This document shows, piece by piece, positions 22,484-34,132 of a stretch of 64,000 nucleotides of DNA (positions within the stretch are counted from its first letter, which is position 1; each line of letters starts with the position of its first letter). The notes below the pieces were generated by a model, which had not been told where the DNA came from, ran no database searches, and worked only from the letters and a program-made list of their open reading frames with translations. The position numbers and the translations under genes are program-made. The DNA comes from Pseudopyrenochaeta lycopersici (taxonomy: Eukaryota > Ascomycota > Dothideomycetes > Pleosporales > Pseudopyrenochaetaceae). The stretch lies in the NCBI GenBank assembly GCA_003313425.1, contig NHZP01000006.1, forward strand, positions 1,364,001 to 1,428,000, written 5' to 3'.

Positions 22484-23914
22484 TTATACCTTCGCTCTAA
22501 CATCCCACCCCACCAACGCAACTCTCGTCGCTACCAGCAATGCTCCACCAACGAAGAACGAAGTCCCCGCCCAAACATTCGCATACGTATAATTCCCACC
22601 ATGCTGTTGTATCAGCGCACCCGCTAGCGGCGGTCCCGTAAAGCTTGAAAAGCTCACAATCGTAAACGCCATACCCATCCTTACACCTGCCTTCTTCAAA
22701 TCCGGCGTACGACTTAGCGAACCAATGACCGCCGGCCATAGCGCCTGGATGACCGCGCTTGCGGATCCATAGATGACAGCAAACCCATACAAGGCGCCCA
22801 CAGAGTGTATGCCAATCCAACCGAACATCATGATGCCGCAGATAAAAGCGAATGGAATGAGGACGTTGAGACTTCCAATTTTGTCCGCGTAGTACGTCGG
22901 CACGAGGCGAAAAAAGAAACCCATGCAGATTTGTACAAGGAGCAAATTGATGCTTTGCTGGTAAGTCACGCCTAGAATATTGCGGCCATAACTCCCAATG
23001 TAGAAGAATGCAAAGTATAGCCCCCAGAAAGTGAAGAACATGCCTGTACAGTACAGCGCATACGGTGTTTCTTTGAAAGATGCCCAGTCAACGAGAGGTC
23101 CGGTCTTGCGGGGCGGTAATCGTGTGCGAAACAGCGATATGGTGATAATGTTCAAGAAAAGCATAATGAACCCGATGATGCGAATTGTCCAGGGAAAGCC
23201 AATGCGAGGCAAGCACTGTTGTACTATAACAGGGAAAATAACGCCGCCGGTGCAAGACCCCAACGCTGTTAGGCCCAATGCGAAGGCGCGCTTTTTGACA
23301 AAGTATGTGGATACCAAGGCCATGGACGGGCAGAATTGCAGCCCATTCGCTATGCCTATGCAGACGGCTTGGCTCAAGAATAGCTGCCAGAGCTTCGTAC
23401 TCTCGGCCATAGTGAAGATGCCAACGATCTGGAACACGGCGCCAGCGATGTAGACTGGTCGGAAGAGACCGGCGTCTGTGGCACGACCGGTGAATGTGCC
23501 AATGCCGAAGAGCAGGAAGACTTGTATCGAGCCGATCCATGATATCGTGCTTGGTGCTATACCGAGCGTGTTCTCATAGTAGGTTTGATATACGCCATAG
23601 GATGTAAAGAAGCCGAAAGTGTTGAAAATGGTCAGATGCGTGCAGAGAACTTGAATCCAGGCCGTTGTACCTCCATCGGGTGCTGGTCCAGGGTCGAAAG
23701 ATGCAGCAGATCTCCTTGAGAAGACTTTTGCGAGAGCAGGTGTCTGCACTGGTTGCGCCTTCTCTTGCTGCTGTTCTTCTGCATCCTCTGCTATTTGCTC
23801 AATGTCGTTGTCAGACGGGCTCGGCCAGGCTCTCATGTTGCGTTCTCTTTCATCGTCTCGACTGAGATACTTTTCCGGGTCCTGTGCGCTTCCATGCGCT
23901 GTGGAGGAAGGCAT
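22484..23914 (-). CDS. MFS transporter, monocarboxylate-porter-like
   Basis: Intronless, 476 residues from the first ATG at 23914; a TTG 30 bases further upstream is not used. A hydrophilic, acidic/Gln-rich N-terminus (~90 residues) ends in PDGGTTAWIQV, the entry motif of the MCT (monocarboxylate porter) group. About 12 membrane helices follow. Fungal members include the riboflavin permease Mch5 and various carboxylate or metabolite transporters in the plasma membrane. The loop GRATDAGLFRP after helix 2 fits the group. No substrate can be assigned. It is convergent with the GH7 gene. Confidence 0.87.
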   Translation of the reverse strand: MPSSTAHGSAQDPEKYLSRDDERERNMRAWPSPSDNDIEQIAEDAEEQQQEKAQPVQTPALAKVFSRRSAASFDPGPAPDGGTTAWIQVLCTHLTIFNTFGFFTSYGVYQTYYENTLGIAPSTISWIGSIQVFLLFGIGTFTGRATDAGLFRPVYIAGAVFQIVGIFTMAESTKLWQLFLSQAVCIGIANGLQFCPSMALVSTYFVKKRAFALGLTALGSCTGGVIFPVIVQQCLPRIGFPWTIRIIGFIMLFLNIITISLFRTRLPPRKTGPLVDWASFKETPYALYCTGMFFTFWGLYFAFFYIGSYGRNILGVTYQQSINLLLVQICMGFFFRLVPTYYADKIGSLNVLIPFAFICGIMMFGWIGIHSVGALYGFAVIYGSASAVIQALWPAVIGSLSRTPDLKKAGVRMGMAFTIVSFSSFTGPPLAGALIQQHGGNYTYANVWAGTSFFVGGALLVATRVALVGWDVRAKV

Positions 23915-24545
23915 GTTTGACTCTTGAACACTGCACGAAAACAATCAAGAGACTAAGGATGAAATGTGGGGTTTGACAGGGCCATGCTTCTGAATAAAAG
24001 GGCGCAAGCCTGAGGAACGATGACTCGAAGAAACTCAAATGTGGATGGAAAAAGTCATAAAGTCCTTTATTCCCGGGTTCGTCATTGACGTTGCTTACAA
24101 AGGCGTTCCTGCGATGGTCGAGCGCGCATCCCTACCGTATGCAGTCGAGTGGACTTTTTGACAGCAGAAATGCTCTGTTTGACCAATAGAATGCAACTTA
24201 TGCCCGCGGGGGTCGGCAACGGGCATCGGGAAACTTGCCAGTTTATCCGGCGATGAGGAGGTGGACGTTTGAAAATCAAACATTTGTTGAAGAAGTTTTT
24301 TTGGCTATTCTGCAGTTTCCAGTCTGGGTTACATTCGAAAAAGCACATATCGCAGCATGTTTATGCAACTTACTTCAATAGAGAGCACTGCTCGACAACA
24401 TCAGGAGCAGTCTCACTGGCCTTGAAAGAAGCTAAGCTTTGAAAACGCCGAAGCTCAACCGAGTATTACATTTTGTGTCTTTGCCATCCCTTTCTTTTTC
24501 TTATGGCAGATTTCAAAAACACCTCTTTTGTTTGCTCCCGGTATC
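23915..24545. other. intergenic, MFS promoter and Sng1-like 3' flank
   Basis: About 630 bp. A pyrimidine-rich stretch on the plus strand near 24470-24545 lies next to the Sng1-like stop codon. No gene seen. Confidence 0.4.
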
Positions 24546-26477
24546 TCACAATCCAACCCATTTTTTTGCCCTCTGCTGTAAATCTCTCTTTCTACCTTTC
24601 TCACGTGGACCGCTTTCCGTATTCCTCCTCTTCAACGCCCCATCGTTCCTACTTCCCCTCGTCGTCACCCTTGCCATCAAACTTGGTGTTTCACGCTCCT
24701 TCTCCATCTGAGCATGCCACTCCGCCTCCTTCTTTGCCGCATTCCTCTTTACTCTTGCCGTATTCCAACGCATGTAGTAGCAGCAAAGCGGGAAGAGAAT
24801 GGTGTCCACAGCGCACCAAGCGAATAAGATGCCAAAGTTGAGCCCGACGCGCGGGTGCAGGTCGAACAGGGTAGACCTTGTGAGCTCGACAATGTTGTGC
24901 ATTGGCCATGCATAGCCCCAGCGATAGAATGCCGGTGCAAGTGGCAAGGCATAGAAACCGGTCGCTACATTGCTGATAACCCAGAAAATAAGCCACAATG
25001 CAGTCCAGGGTGTCCCTAGGAGCATAGCCATATTCTCGCTCGCAAGACCAAAGGCTGTCATTCCGACCCAGTTGCTCATCCAATACACGACAAATGTGGC
25101 TCGACCGTACGCATTTGGATTTCTGGCCGGCCAGACGTGACTTTCTTGTTTTTGGTACATGGGCATTAGAAACGCCAGTGAGACAAAGGAGTAGATGAGT
25201 GATAGGAAAAAATAGGATGCGACTGTCGCAACGTAGCGCCAAATGATCAATTGATAAAAGTGTAGCGGAGGATGGCCTTTGGGCGAAAGGTACTTCATGT
25301 GGATAGGTAAGAAGAATGTAAAGCTAAAGAAGCTTATAATAATTAAGTAAATGAGGCCAATGCTGACTGCCGGTGTAGCAATCGGAGGGCCAAAGGGTCG
25401 AAGATCGTACACTGTGAATTCAATGCCGGGGGAAATGGCTTGCGGCGAGACGTCCACATGCATGTCCGTGACGGAAATGTTTTGCTGCAGAAGGTATGGG
25501 ATCCAAGCACGGCCGAAGCCGGTCACAATGCGCTTTTGGAGAGCTGTCATACTGGGAACGATATAAGAGGAAGATGTTGTCTGATCACGTGCCGAATTAT
25601 AAACGATTTGGCAAGCTCCGAGCGGATCATAACTGGGATTTCCTTCCCTTACTGCGGCTTCGAGCAGCGCAGTCGCATTTGGATTTATGATGACAGCAGC
25701 CCATGCGTTGAAGTCGTACACGCTCTCGCGGACTTTGAGTGGGTCGTTGTCGAAGTCTTCTGGCGATGCAAAAGTGTACCCTGGTACAGAACCGCCCCCG
25801 TCTATGATATTTCGAATAGATTGGGTCACAAAAGGTCCTACGAAGGGCTTGGTGTTGGAATAGGGAGCTTGTCCATCAAAGTCAACGACCCAGATGCTGA
25901 GGGACTTAACATTTTCATTCTGACGAAACAAAGCTCCCCAAAATAAACAGAGAAATAGCATAACAGCGATAGCGAGTATGAGGTCTACGCCAAGATGAGC
26001 GTACGAGCGGTGTAGAGGGGGACTGGTCTATAACTCACTTGTTCGGAACCATAACTTGAGTACGTGCAATCGCACACCAGCCTGCAATCCAATTGGCCTA
26101 AAAATATGATTCAAGCTTGGTTAACGTACCATCTGCCAATGCCAAAACCCAACAGGTGCCTGTGGTGACTCCTTCCGACTGCTTTTGGTCCGCCCTCTTT
26201 GCAGAGTAGTCGGTCGATTTGTAGGTGCAATGCCGCACGTGTCGCGCTGTGTCTCTGCTTTCTCGATGTCGAGCTCATGTTGCGCGGAATTGGCAGATTC
26301 AAGGGCGTCTTCAACCTGCTCTTCAGCCTCAGATTCAGTATCGGAGCTAGTATCGGAGTTGTATGGCCATTGGCTGTGGTCGTAATTTGGCGCGATCTGG
26401 CATCCAAGTGTGGGTGCCGGCATCCTTTCAGAGGGCGACCGCGAACGCGATGGTACGATTACGGTGCTGACTGTCAT
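24546..26477 (-). CDS. Sng1/DUF3533 family membrane protein
   Basis: Exons 26477..26130, 26081..26039 and 25984..24546 on the minus strand give 609 residues. The 43 nt middle exon was recovered by frame: it joins FWHWQM to AGVRLHVLKLWFRT and then to the first membrane helix NLILAIAVMLFLCLFWGAL. The N-terminal ~115 residues are disordered and acidic/Ser-rich. One helix precedes a large extracytoplasmic domain (~240 residues), followed by about five C-terminal helices and a basic tail. This is the architecture of yeast Sng1 (nitrosoguanidine resistance, plasma-membrane lipid asymmetry) and other DUF3533 proteins, distantly like ABC-2 permeases. Role here is by family only. Confidence 0.82.
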
Positions 26478-27092
26478 GTCGAGGGGACAGCGGTCGTCAC
26501 TTCAAGTACGAATTCAAAGGTCCATGAGTGGCGGGGCTTTGTCGGTGTTGCTGGTTGCTGACAAGCAGCGCTAGGGTAGATGATATGACGCTGATTGGAC
26601 GCTTGATAGACGAGCAGTGATGATCGATGAATGCTAAGCTTTACCAACGGCAATTGAGGCGCTAAGTCATATGCGGGCGTAGATAATTCAGACATGGGTG
26701 ATCGAGAAGATTGTAAAAGGCCGCACTATCTCCGGGATGGCCGCAAAACTTCATGGCTTCCCGTGCTTTCAGTTGGTGAGTACATATGACGGTTGAGCAA
26801 GGTATTGCTCAATGCCTAGCGCATCACAGGCTGACGATGAAGCTTTGACGAAGCCATGGCAATTGACCAATAGAAAAGATGGAAGAAAAGAGCATCGCTT
26901 AATCAATGGAGCTGGCAGGGTTGGTTTGTTGCTTATGTAAGCACCGGCAACTTTCAGTGCTGCGATTGCGTTGGATCTATCGTTCCCAAACCGGCCTCTC
27001 ACTATGACGCGATGCAACCCCCGTTCGCTCCCCAGATTGCACGTGCGAATCATTCAATCGCTGCATAATTCACGCATGTTTACGCGTCCGAA
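26478..27092. promoter_or_regulatory. divergent promoter, Sng1-like / chromodomain genes
   Basis: 615 bp between two start codons on opposite strands. Frames here lack coding character. It should hold both promoters. Confidence 0.45.
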
Positions 27093-28752
27093 ATGTCCGT
27101 GAGTGGCCCTCGAGGCGGTCCTGGGTACGGACGTGGACGTGGTCGGGGGCGCGGTCGCGGCAGGGGAGGCAAGAGCGTTCTGGTATGTGGTGAAGCTTTC
27201 GGGGCCCACTAACACAGGGCGGGTGCTAATCGTGTTGTAGTGGGAGTGGGAAACCTACACACCCGGCCCCGAAGTCTACGAGCAGCTCTGGCGCATTCGC
27301 AAAGCCCCAACCATCGTTTCCCCACTACTGCCGAGCGAATGCCCCATTCCGAATGCAAAAACGATAATCCTTGACCGCCGACAGACTGAAACTGAGATCA
27401 AGCGTAATTTCTACATTGTCCAAATCACACGCACCTGTGATCCGTCAAATGGCCAGGATAGCGAGGATACAGCAATGAATGAAGTAGAAGAGGTGGATCT
27501 GAGCCGTATACTGCACTATGTTTCACCACGTGAACTGGAGCGCTTCGAGAACGAGCAGTTTCGGATTGAAGCCGAAGCCGAGGCCGAGGTTCTCAGGCAA
27601 GAGACGCAAGAGCTGGCAAGGAGGAGGCTAGAAAAGAACGCGAGAACGCCTAGAGAAGGCAAGGGAAGTCGAATATCTGCAGGGCTAGACTTGGGTCTGG
27701 AACCACCAACGAGAGGTAGGCCCGGAGGTAGGCCCAGAGGTCGTGGAAGAGGAAGGGGTAGAGGAAGCTGGCGAGGAAGAGGAGCACTAGTTATGCATAC
27801 TCAGCTACAAGAAGACAACGCACGGGAGGGTTCAGTCGATACTGGACGTATGGAAGCGTTGTACCCTGACGAGGAAGATATACAGCGCTTTATCGCAGAG
27901 ACAGAGACGGACGAAGAGCATTCAGAAAAACATATGCGACCGCCGACATCACCCAACGTAATGCGCTCAGCCTTCTTCGCCAACAGCGCGCTTTCCGCAT
28001 CCCCGATCGGAAGACACCGTCGTCTGTCCAACTTGTCCATAATGCGCCGAGCACAGCCTGAGGTACCAGACGAAATCGATTCTGGCAACTATGATGCACA
28101 ATCAATTTCGAGCGTACCTGCACCGTTTCACTTCCAGAGTGACTTTCGAGGGCAAAATGTTGGAGAGTCGGGAGGGGAGAGTGAAGAAGATCATCAGCAT
28201 CGTAGTAAGAGACAAAGGACCGAACGTACATCCTCTAGCGAGTGTATACTCGCAACACGGATGACATCAAACCCCGCGCCTAGCCATTCCGGCCCTTCGA
28301 TACCGCAATTGATTGATCAATCTTCAGTCCAAGTTTCTAACAATGATGGTGATCCTACGCGATTTCCAAATGAGTCAAAAGTCGCACACCCGCATCCTGC
28401 GTCTATCCGCGCACCACGGGATGAGAATCATGAATCGATAAGCCCTGACACAACCCATATCCAAAGACTTTCCAGGCCCTCTTCAACCACTCTTCCACAA
28501 TATGAACCGCCTGACGAGGGAGATGAAGAGGCCGAAGAGTACGCCGTAGAAGCCATTCTTGAACACTTCCACAAAGGAGGTATAAAGTATTATCTCGTCA
28601 AATGGGAGGGGTATGACGAAGCCTACGACTGGCTGCCGGAAGGTGACCTGGAGGGTGCAGCTGAGCTGGTTGCCGAGTATCATGAGCACATCAGAACCAA
28701 GAAAGAGGAGGGCAAGATGCGTCAAGACTTAGACGCTGAACCCGTTGAATGA
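27093..28752 (+). CDS. chromodomain protein with RG-rich regions
   Basis: Exons 27093..27182 and 27241..28752 give 533 residues; the 58 bp intron (GTATGT...TTGTAG) joins in phase 0. Residues ~8-27 are an RG/RGG repeat. A second RG-rich block (GRPRGRGRGRGRGSWRGRG) lies near residue 170. The middle is acidic and probably disordered. The C-terminal ~52 residues are a chromodomain (YAVEAILEHF...YYLVKWEGYDEAYDWLPE). The aromatic cage positions Tyr, Trp and a third aromatic are present, as needed to bind methyl-lysine on histone H3. RG repeats bind RNA or are arginine-methylated. It may link RNA to heterochromatin, but it is not a clear HP1, Chp1 or Chp2 orthologue: no chromoshadow domain. Confidence 0.83.
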
Positions 28753-29166
28753 TTATACGAGTCATAATCACAAAGGGTATCGTATATATACCAAGCGTAT
28801 ACCAAAAATGAAGATCATGACCAAGCGTTTTCTCGAAATATTTGACGTCTATCCTCTCCCGTGCATTGTACGGCCCCACCGTAGGCGCTGACCAATTCGG
28901 GTCCACAATTCTGCACTGGACAGACATTTGAGAGGCTCTTCGTCTGTTGGCTGATGTGCATGTTGAGCACTCTGTCCTAACTTATCTACAAGAACACCAC
29001 GACAAGATTACTAATGCACCTCATCCTAATTGGTTTCCGAGGCCGTGCCTGGCCTGCGGGTAGATATTAATAAGCTGCAATGCACGAACTGCGTTATTGA
29101 TCAGGTGATTGCAGCACGGACTAGGACAAAATCCTCATTCTACCGTACTTCCGTAACCCGAAGCCC
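28753..29166. other. intergenic
   Basis: About 410 bp without coding character; 3' flank of the chromodomain gene and presumed promoter of the kinase-like gene. Confidence 0.35.
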
Positions 29167-29966
29167 ATGCCAAATGCTTTCATCTTCGTCTTTAACATGG
29201 ATGTGAAACCACCTGCACGGCTCTTAAATCAACGTATGGCGAAGCCCAGTTTGCTCGAATTGTGTATGAGGGCCCTGATACTGTTCGTAAATGGGGTGCT
29301 GCCTTCCGTCTTCGCAGAGAGGTCGAAGCCATGAATTACGTACAAAGCCACACCTCCATCCCTATTCCGACTATTCTTGACATACACCTTGGCATAGATG
29401 GTGAAGAACAAAGCTGGATTGTTATGAAAAGACTCGCTGGGTGCCAGCTTGGAGAAGCGTGGTCTGACATGACTGAAAGCGCTCGAGAACAAACAATTCG
29501 CCAGCTTAAGTTATTCTTTAAGCAGTTGCATGGCCTTCACCCGCCTGAACCTAGATGGATTGGATCTTGCTCCAAGGGGCCAGCATACGATCTCCGGCTG
29601 GATAACAAATCTACATGTGGACCTTTCGCATCCGTTAGCGAATTTCACGGTTACCTAGTTAATCCAGTCAGGAACTGTCCACGGCCAGAGTGGGTAGATA
29701 AATATCGCAGCTTGCTTCCCGACAGCCACTGTATAATGTTTGCCCATGCAGATATTTCGTGGGAAAATATTCTTTTAGACCCGCGAACTGGCAATATCAC
29801 TGGAATTCTAGACTGGGAGATGGCAGGTTTTTGGCCTGAGTGGTGGGAGTACAGAAAAGCATTGTTTGGCGCCCGGAGCCAGCTGTGGTGGATCGACATT
29901 CTAAAGGAAATCATACCAGTATACCCAAGCGAGACAGAAACAGACATGGAATTGGAAATGTTCTAG
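29167..29966 (+). CDS. APH-like phosphotransferase (kinase-fold), 5' end uncertain
   Basis: The secure part is 29250..29966. It contains an N-lobe start (ARIVYEGPDTVRKWG), a lysine-type core, the catalytic loop HADISWENIL (HxDxxxxN) and LDWEMAGFWPEWWEY, replacing the DFG motif as in aminoglycoside/choline phosphotransferase-like proteins. There is no in-frame ATG before 29330. A plausible model joins a 12-codon exon, 29167..29202, by a 47 bp intron (GTGAAA...CCCAG), giving 250 residues, somewhat shorter than the usual ~270-300. Substrates of fungal members are mostly unknown, and drug phosphorylation should not be assumed. Either the first exon is further upstream or the N-terminus has eroded. 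Confidence 0.6.
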
Positions 29967-30245
29967 ACGCAGTCGCCTTCGCCAAGCGCTTGCCATGTGA
30001 ACAATCCAGTGTCGCGGCTATATCTCCTTCAATTCTTAGAGGCAAGAGATTAGTCTTTTGCTTCGCAACAAAAGTCTTAATTATTGTAGATCGGAGCGCA
30101 AGCACGCTAGCCGGGGTAAGACGTAGCGTGGCTTACAACAGACCAGTCCTTTCATACCAAGCTCGGCTCTTTGAGCCACTTATCTACTCTCTGTTCACAA
30201 CAATAGTCCATCAGCCTTTCAGTCCTGAGCTATTTCCTCTGCAAT

Positions 30246-31189
30246 ATGGATATATTCGAGGAAACCAAGGCTATTTCTGCCAAAGAGCAGCCGCGTCAAG
30301 CTGTAAACTATTCAAATCGCTCCGGTTTGCCTCGGGCTGAGCCGTTGCGCCAGCAACAGAGCTCATTGCTTCAAGTTCTACACTATGACTGTCGGCTTCT
30401 CATTTGGGAACAAATCCTTCGGCCATCACAAACAAGAATAGAGCGCTGGAGAATCCCAAATAGATCGTGTTTGGTGTCTCCTGAAGATACCGACGCTGAC
30501 TGCTTCCCTTACCGAATAACCGCAGCTGAGTGGGAGAAATCCGAGAAGCCGCTGAATCTATTGTTGTGCTGTCGTCAATTGTATGTGTACCTTCTTCCAT
30601 CGGCACACCGGAAGACTCTTAGAGTGATGTTAATGCTTGGCTCAGGTACCTCGAGGGACTAGCAATACTCTACTCAACTACATTTGTATTTGAGATGCCG
30701 CTTGACCTCTACAACTTTCAATTATGTGTATCCCCCGAAGGACTTTCAAACATAAAGCGCCTCATCATTGCTTTCGGGCAGACTGATTGGCCTTATAGTG
30801 GGCCTTTCTTCTTTCGTGGCGTAAAACATCCGTGTGGTTCGTTAGACGAGTGGGAAAGTGCAATCTATAACCTTAAGAAGATGGACGGCTTACATGAGCT
30901 ACAAATATGGCTCGGACACTGTCATGTTCGAATGCCTGAGTTAGAGCGACGACCATGGAGGGAAGATCAGGGAAGTCAGATGCTCGAGCAGAGACACCAG
31001 AAGCTTTTTGATCTGTTTGGTACTGTGGATGTGCCTAAATTCACTATCCATCTGACATGGAAACCGGAGGATCTTCTTTCTCAGCGAACATGGCCCTTTC
31101 AGATCAAATTACACACAAAAGATGAAATGGTGCATGTCCTAGATAAGGAACTGCCAGCGAAGACAATGCCGGATTTGTATGATTGGTAG
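30246..31189 (+). CDS. DUF7730-like / 2EXR-related fungal protein
   Basis: Exons 30246..30580 and 30646..31189 give 292 residues; the 65 bp intron (GTATGT...CTCAG) restores CCRQLYLEGLAILYSTTFVFE. The pattern of an early YDCRLLIWE (the position of LPxEIRxxIY in related proteins), a middle CRQLYLEGLAILYSTTFVF strand-helix and a C-terminal helical half is typical of a large ascomycete family of unknown function annotated as DUF7730 or F-box-like. No catalytic motif, signal or membrane segment. Confidence 0.7.
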
Positions 31190-34132
31190 AGCATTCTTTA
31201 AGAGTTCAAGATTGTAGAGAAAAAGACAAGGAGCCGGGCAACAGCTATCTAGGTGATCTACGAGATTCCTAAATAGACAGTGATCCGGCTCGTAGGAGCC
31301 AGCTACATAGTCTAATTGAGCACTGTCCACCGCAGATCTAGCGCTCAGGCTGGTACTTGAGCGTGGGAATCTTTTGTTGTACTCAGAGCGCGAGCAGCGC
31401 AGTATAATAGGTCACGACGCGTTGTTCCCCAATAAAAGGGCAGTATATTTTCGGACCCGTTTCGATGTTGGGATTTGAAGCTGAATAGAGCTAGGTAGAC
31501 GACGAAGTGGGCGTATGCTAGAAATCGTGGGAGTCGTACATGAGTTCATCGTTGGTTGCTGCGGTTTGAATTCCATCATGTTTCCACGCACACAATCGCC
31601 ATTTAGCACCTGATCGGTCATGCGCAATTGCCTATAATAAAGTCTTTTGTTGTTCTGCCATTATAGACCCTTTCCCGCAGTGTTTCTCTCTACGCATTGT
31701 TGATTATCCATCGACTCATTGTGAGATCTCCGGTACTTCTTACGGGTGGACATAGATCTGCTGATATTAGAATTCTCTTAATGTCCAGGCCGTTCACGTT
31801 GTTGTATCTTCTCAAATGAAGGGTTGTACTTGTTCTACTAGCCATCTTCGGTAGAAACACAATTGGTCTGTAATTGTTTCCTGAAGGCAGATGCATCTGC
31901 ACGTACGTGTGTGGACAGCGCTCATCATGGGAAACAGATATTGCTTATCCGATGCAAGCGAACAAGTAGCGATTCAAAGTTCCGATATTGGAGCGGCGAG
32001 CTGAAGTCGAAGGGCCCCTAACATTATCGCTCACATTATTGATCGAAAAACTATAGATCCAGTGTTACGCTTAGCTTCGATGGTTCTGATATGTAACCTC
32101 CATCATTGGCTCCTCGCGGCCCGAACAGCTTTTGAACAAAGACTCGGCTTGGCTGTGTTTTGCCGTAACTGAAATCCGGGAAAACGCAATACACATGTGA
32201 CAAGTGACGCAGACGTAGTACTTATCCTCGCCTCGGGTGGCAAAGTACGACCGAAAGCTGCACCAATACCGGTAGTTCCCATTTGCGATATTCAATGAAC
32301 CTTCCCGTTTATGACTTCATGGTTCTCGTATTTGGGGACGGAGGAACTCAGCCGAAGCGAGGTTCAGGGCAGGGTTGTACGCCATGCAACCTTGTTCAAC
32401 TCTATTTCGTACCCTTGTCCCGAAAACTCTATCTCCTTCCGTTATTGGGCGCCTGGAATGACTGAATCGCGCGTCAAGCACGACATTCCCAGGTGTTTCG
32501 TATGGGGATGCGGGATCGCTCTTAACTGTGGATGTTATTCGGTCCGATGCTGAATCCTTCATCATCATTTGCAGAGCAATGCCCAAGTGGCCTTCCTTGG
32601 ATTGCCCTGCTCGCTCGCCCCTGTTCTCAACAACGGCTGTGAGGCGCCTGTCGAGCGAGTCTGACAGCTGGATCGATGACCTGCAGGATCGCTTTGAGAT
32701 GAAAGATGACGGGCGCTGACCGGCATCATCTGAATTCATCGCTGGGTTTCCACCAGAGTACCTGCTGAGCCAAAAAGAGCAGTAGAAGACCCAGACAAAG
32801 CATTGATCTACTGTCTCGTAGCAACTAGGCAAGAAAGCATCGAGAGATAAGAGAACTCGCCCTGTATCAATCAAGCACGGGACTGTGAGTATATTTTTGG
32901 ACGTACGCATATCATCTTGATACCGAGACATGTTTCAACACTGGGATGTATCTGCATGGCGTCACCATATCACTTGGTCAAAGCACCATTGAAACAAACA
33001 AGCAACGGAAGGTCCTTGATCATCAGGTTCTCGGGTACAGCTAGTCATCGGGGAAAGGTCGATCCTGGATGGTTGCATGAAAGCCCGATTGTGTTTTGGC
33101 GAAATTGTGTTCGTGTCGCAAATCGGAAGCGATCCGTCAAAGCCACTTGATCAATAAAAAATCATACGACCGCGTCTTAAGCGAGGCAAGTTGATGAAAT
33201 TTGGCAACGGGCATGATGACCCGGCGGTCGTGTGCTCTTGCTTCGGAGGCGTGGGCTGTGGAATAGATTTGTTTACTGTGATACAACCCCCTCGGTTGAC
33301 CTTCCACGTCAACCTTCGAACTGAAGGATCGGTAGTTTGACGGCGAAAATCTGCCAATTTCAGTGGTAACTCCTGTTGCAGAAGGTATCAAGGTCCCTGC
33401 ATGGGTTGACGTGCGTATCAAAGATCAGTATCAGGGGCGGATCGTTGCTGCCCGGGCGGGTCAACCTGCATCTGAAACTAACACTGCAGCCAATATGGCC
33501 GCATTATTGCAACAAGGAACCACTTTTGAGTTGGTTACTGCCTCATTAACACACTTTCAGAATACAAGCATTACAAGTTAGAGTCGAAAATTCCAATGTA
33601 CCTCAATAGCCCCATCTGAATAGAAAACTGGAGTGAATCAGTTAACCAGGGGGCGTGAAGACTGTGTAGACTTGAAACATAGCCTGGGCATTGCAAGTTG
33701 GTCATGTCTATAGCTAGAATAGTAGTCACTTCAGCGAACCTAAAACCGAGAACCGTGCTTGAATTGGATGCTTCTACATCAATAGGGTGTGGTCTCGAGA
33801 TGCGCCTAAATTTTGCAAAGAAGGATATACTACGAGTTGTATTCAGACGCTGAGCGAAATCAAGCCATCTCGGAAATGACATGGCTCCCAACTCGCTTAT
33901 AAATCAACATTGTTGGTTTATTACTATGCAAAGGCTTATGAGGTCAGGCATCGGTCCGGAAAGAATGTAAATCTAATGAAATCTTTGTAAAGAAATGGGT
34001 ATCAAGGCTGATTTGTTTTCATCATGTGACATGCCGCCGTGTTGGCTCGTTTCGTAAACTTGTACCAACACGAGAAAGTCGGGATTGAAGAAAGAATCTC
34101 TGTCCAGAGATATCAATCGTGGAGGAGTTCAT
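31190..34132. other. gene-poor stretch with one doubtful ORF
   Basis: The only long frame is 32317..32931 on the minus strand (204 codons, ATG start). It has biased Ser/Arg content and no recognised domain, and overlapping plus-strand frames make it doubtful. The rest shows only short scattered frames. No repeats or RNA genes were recognised. Confidence 0.35.

Noticed and set aside
32317..32931. 204-codon minus-strand frame
   Set aside because: ATG start present, but no recognisable domain, biased composition and competing plus-strand frames. Mentioned only inside the intergenic entry.
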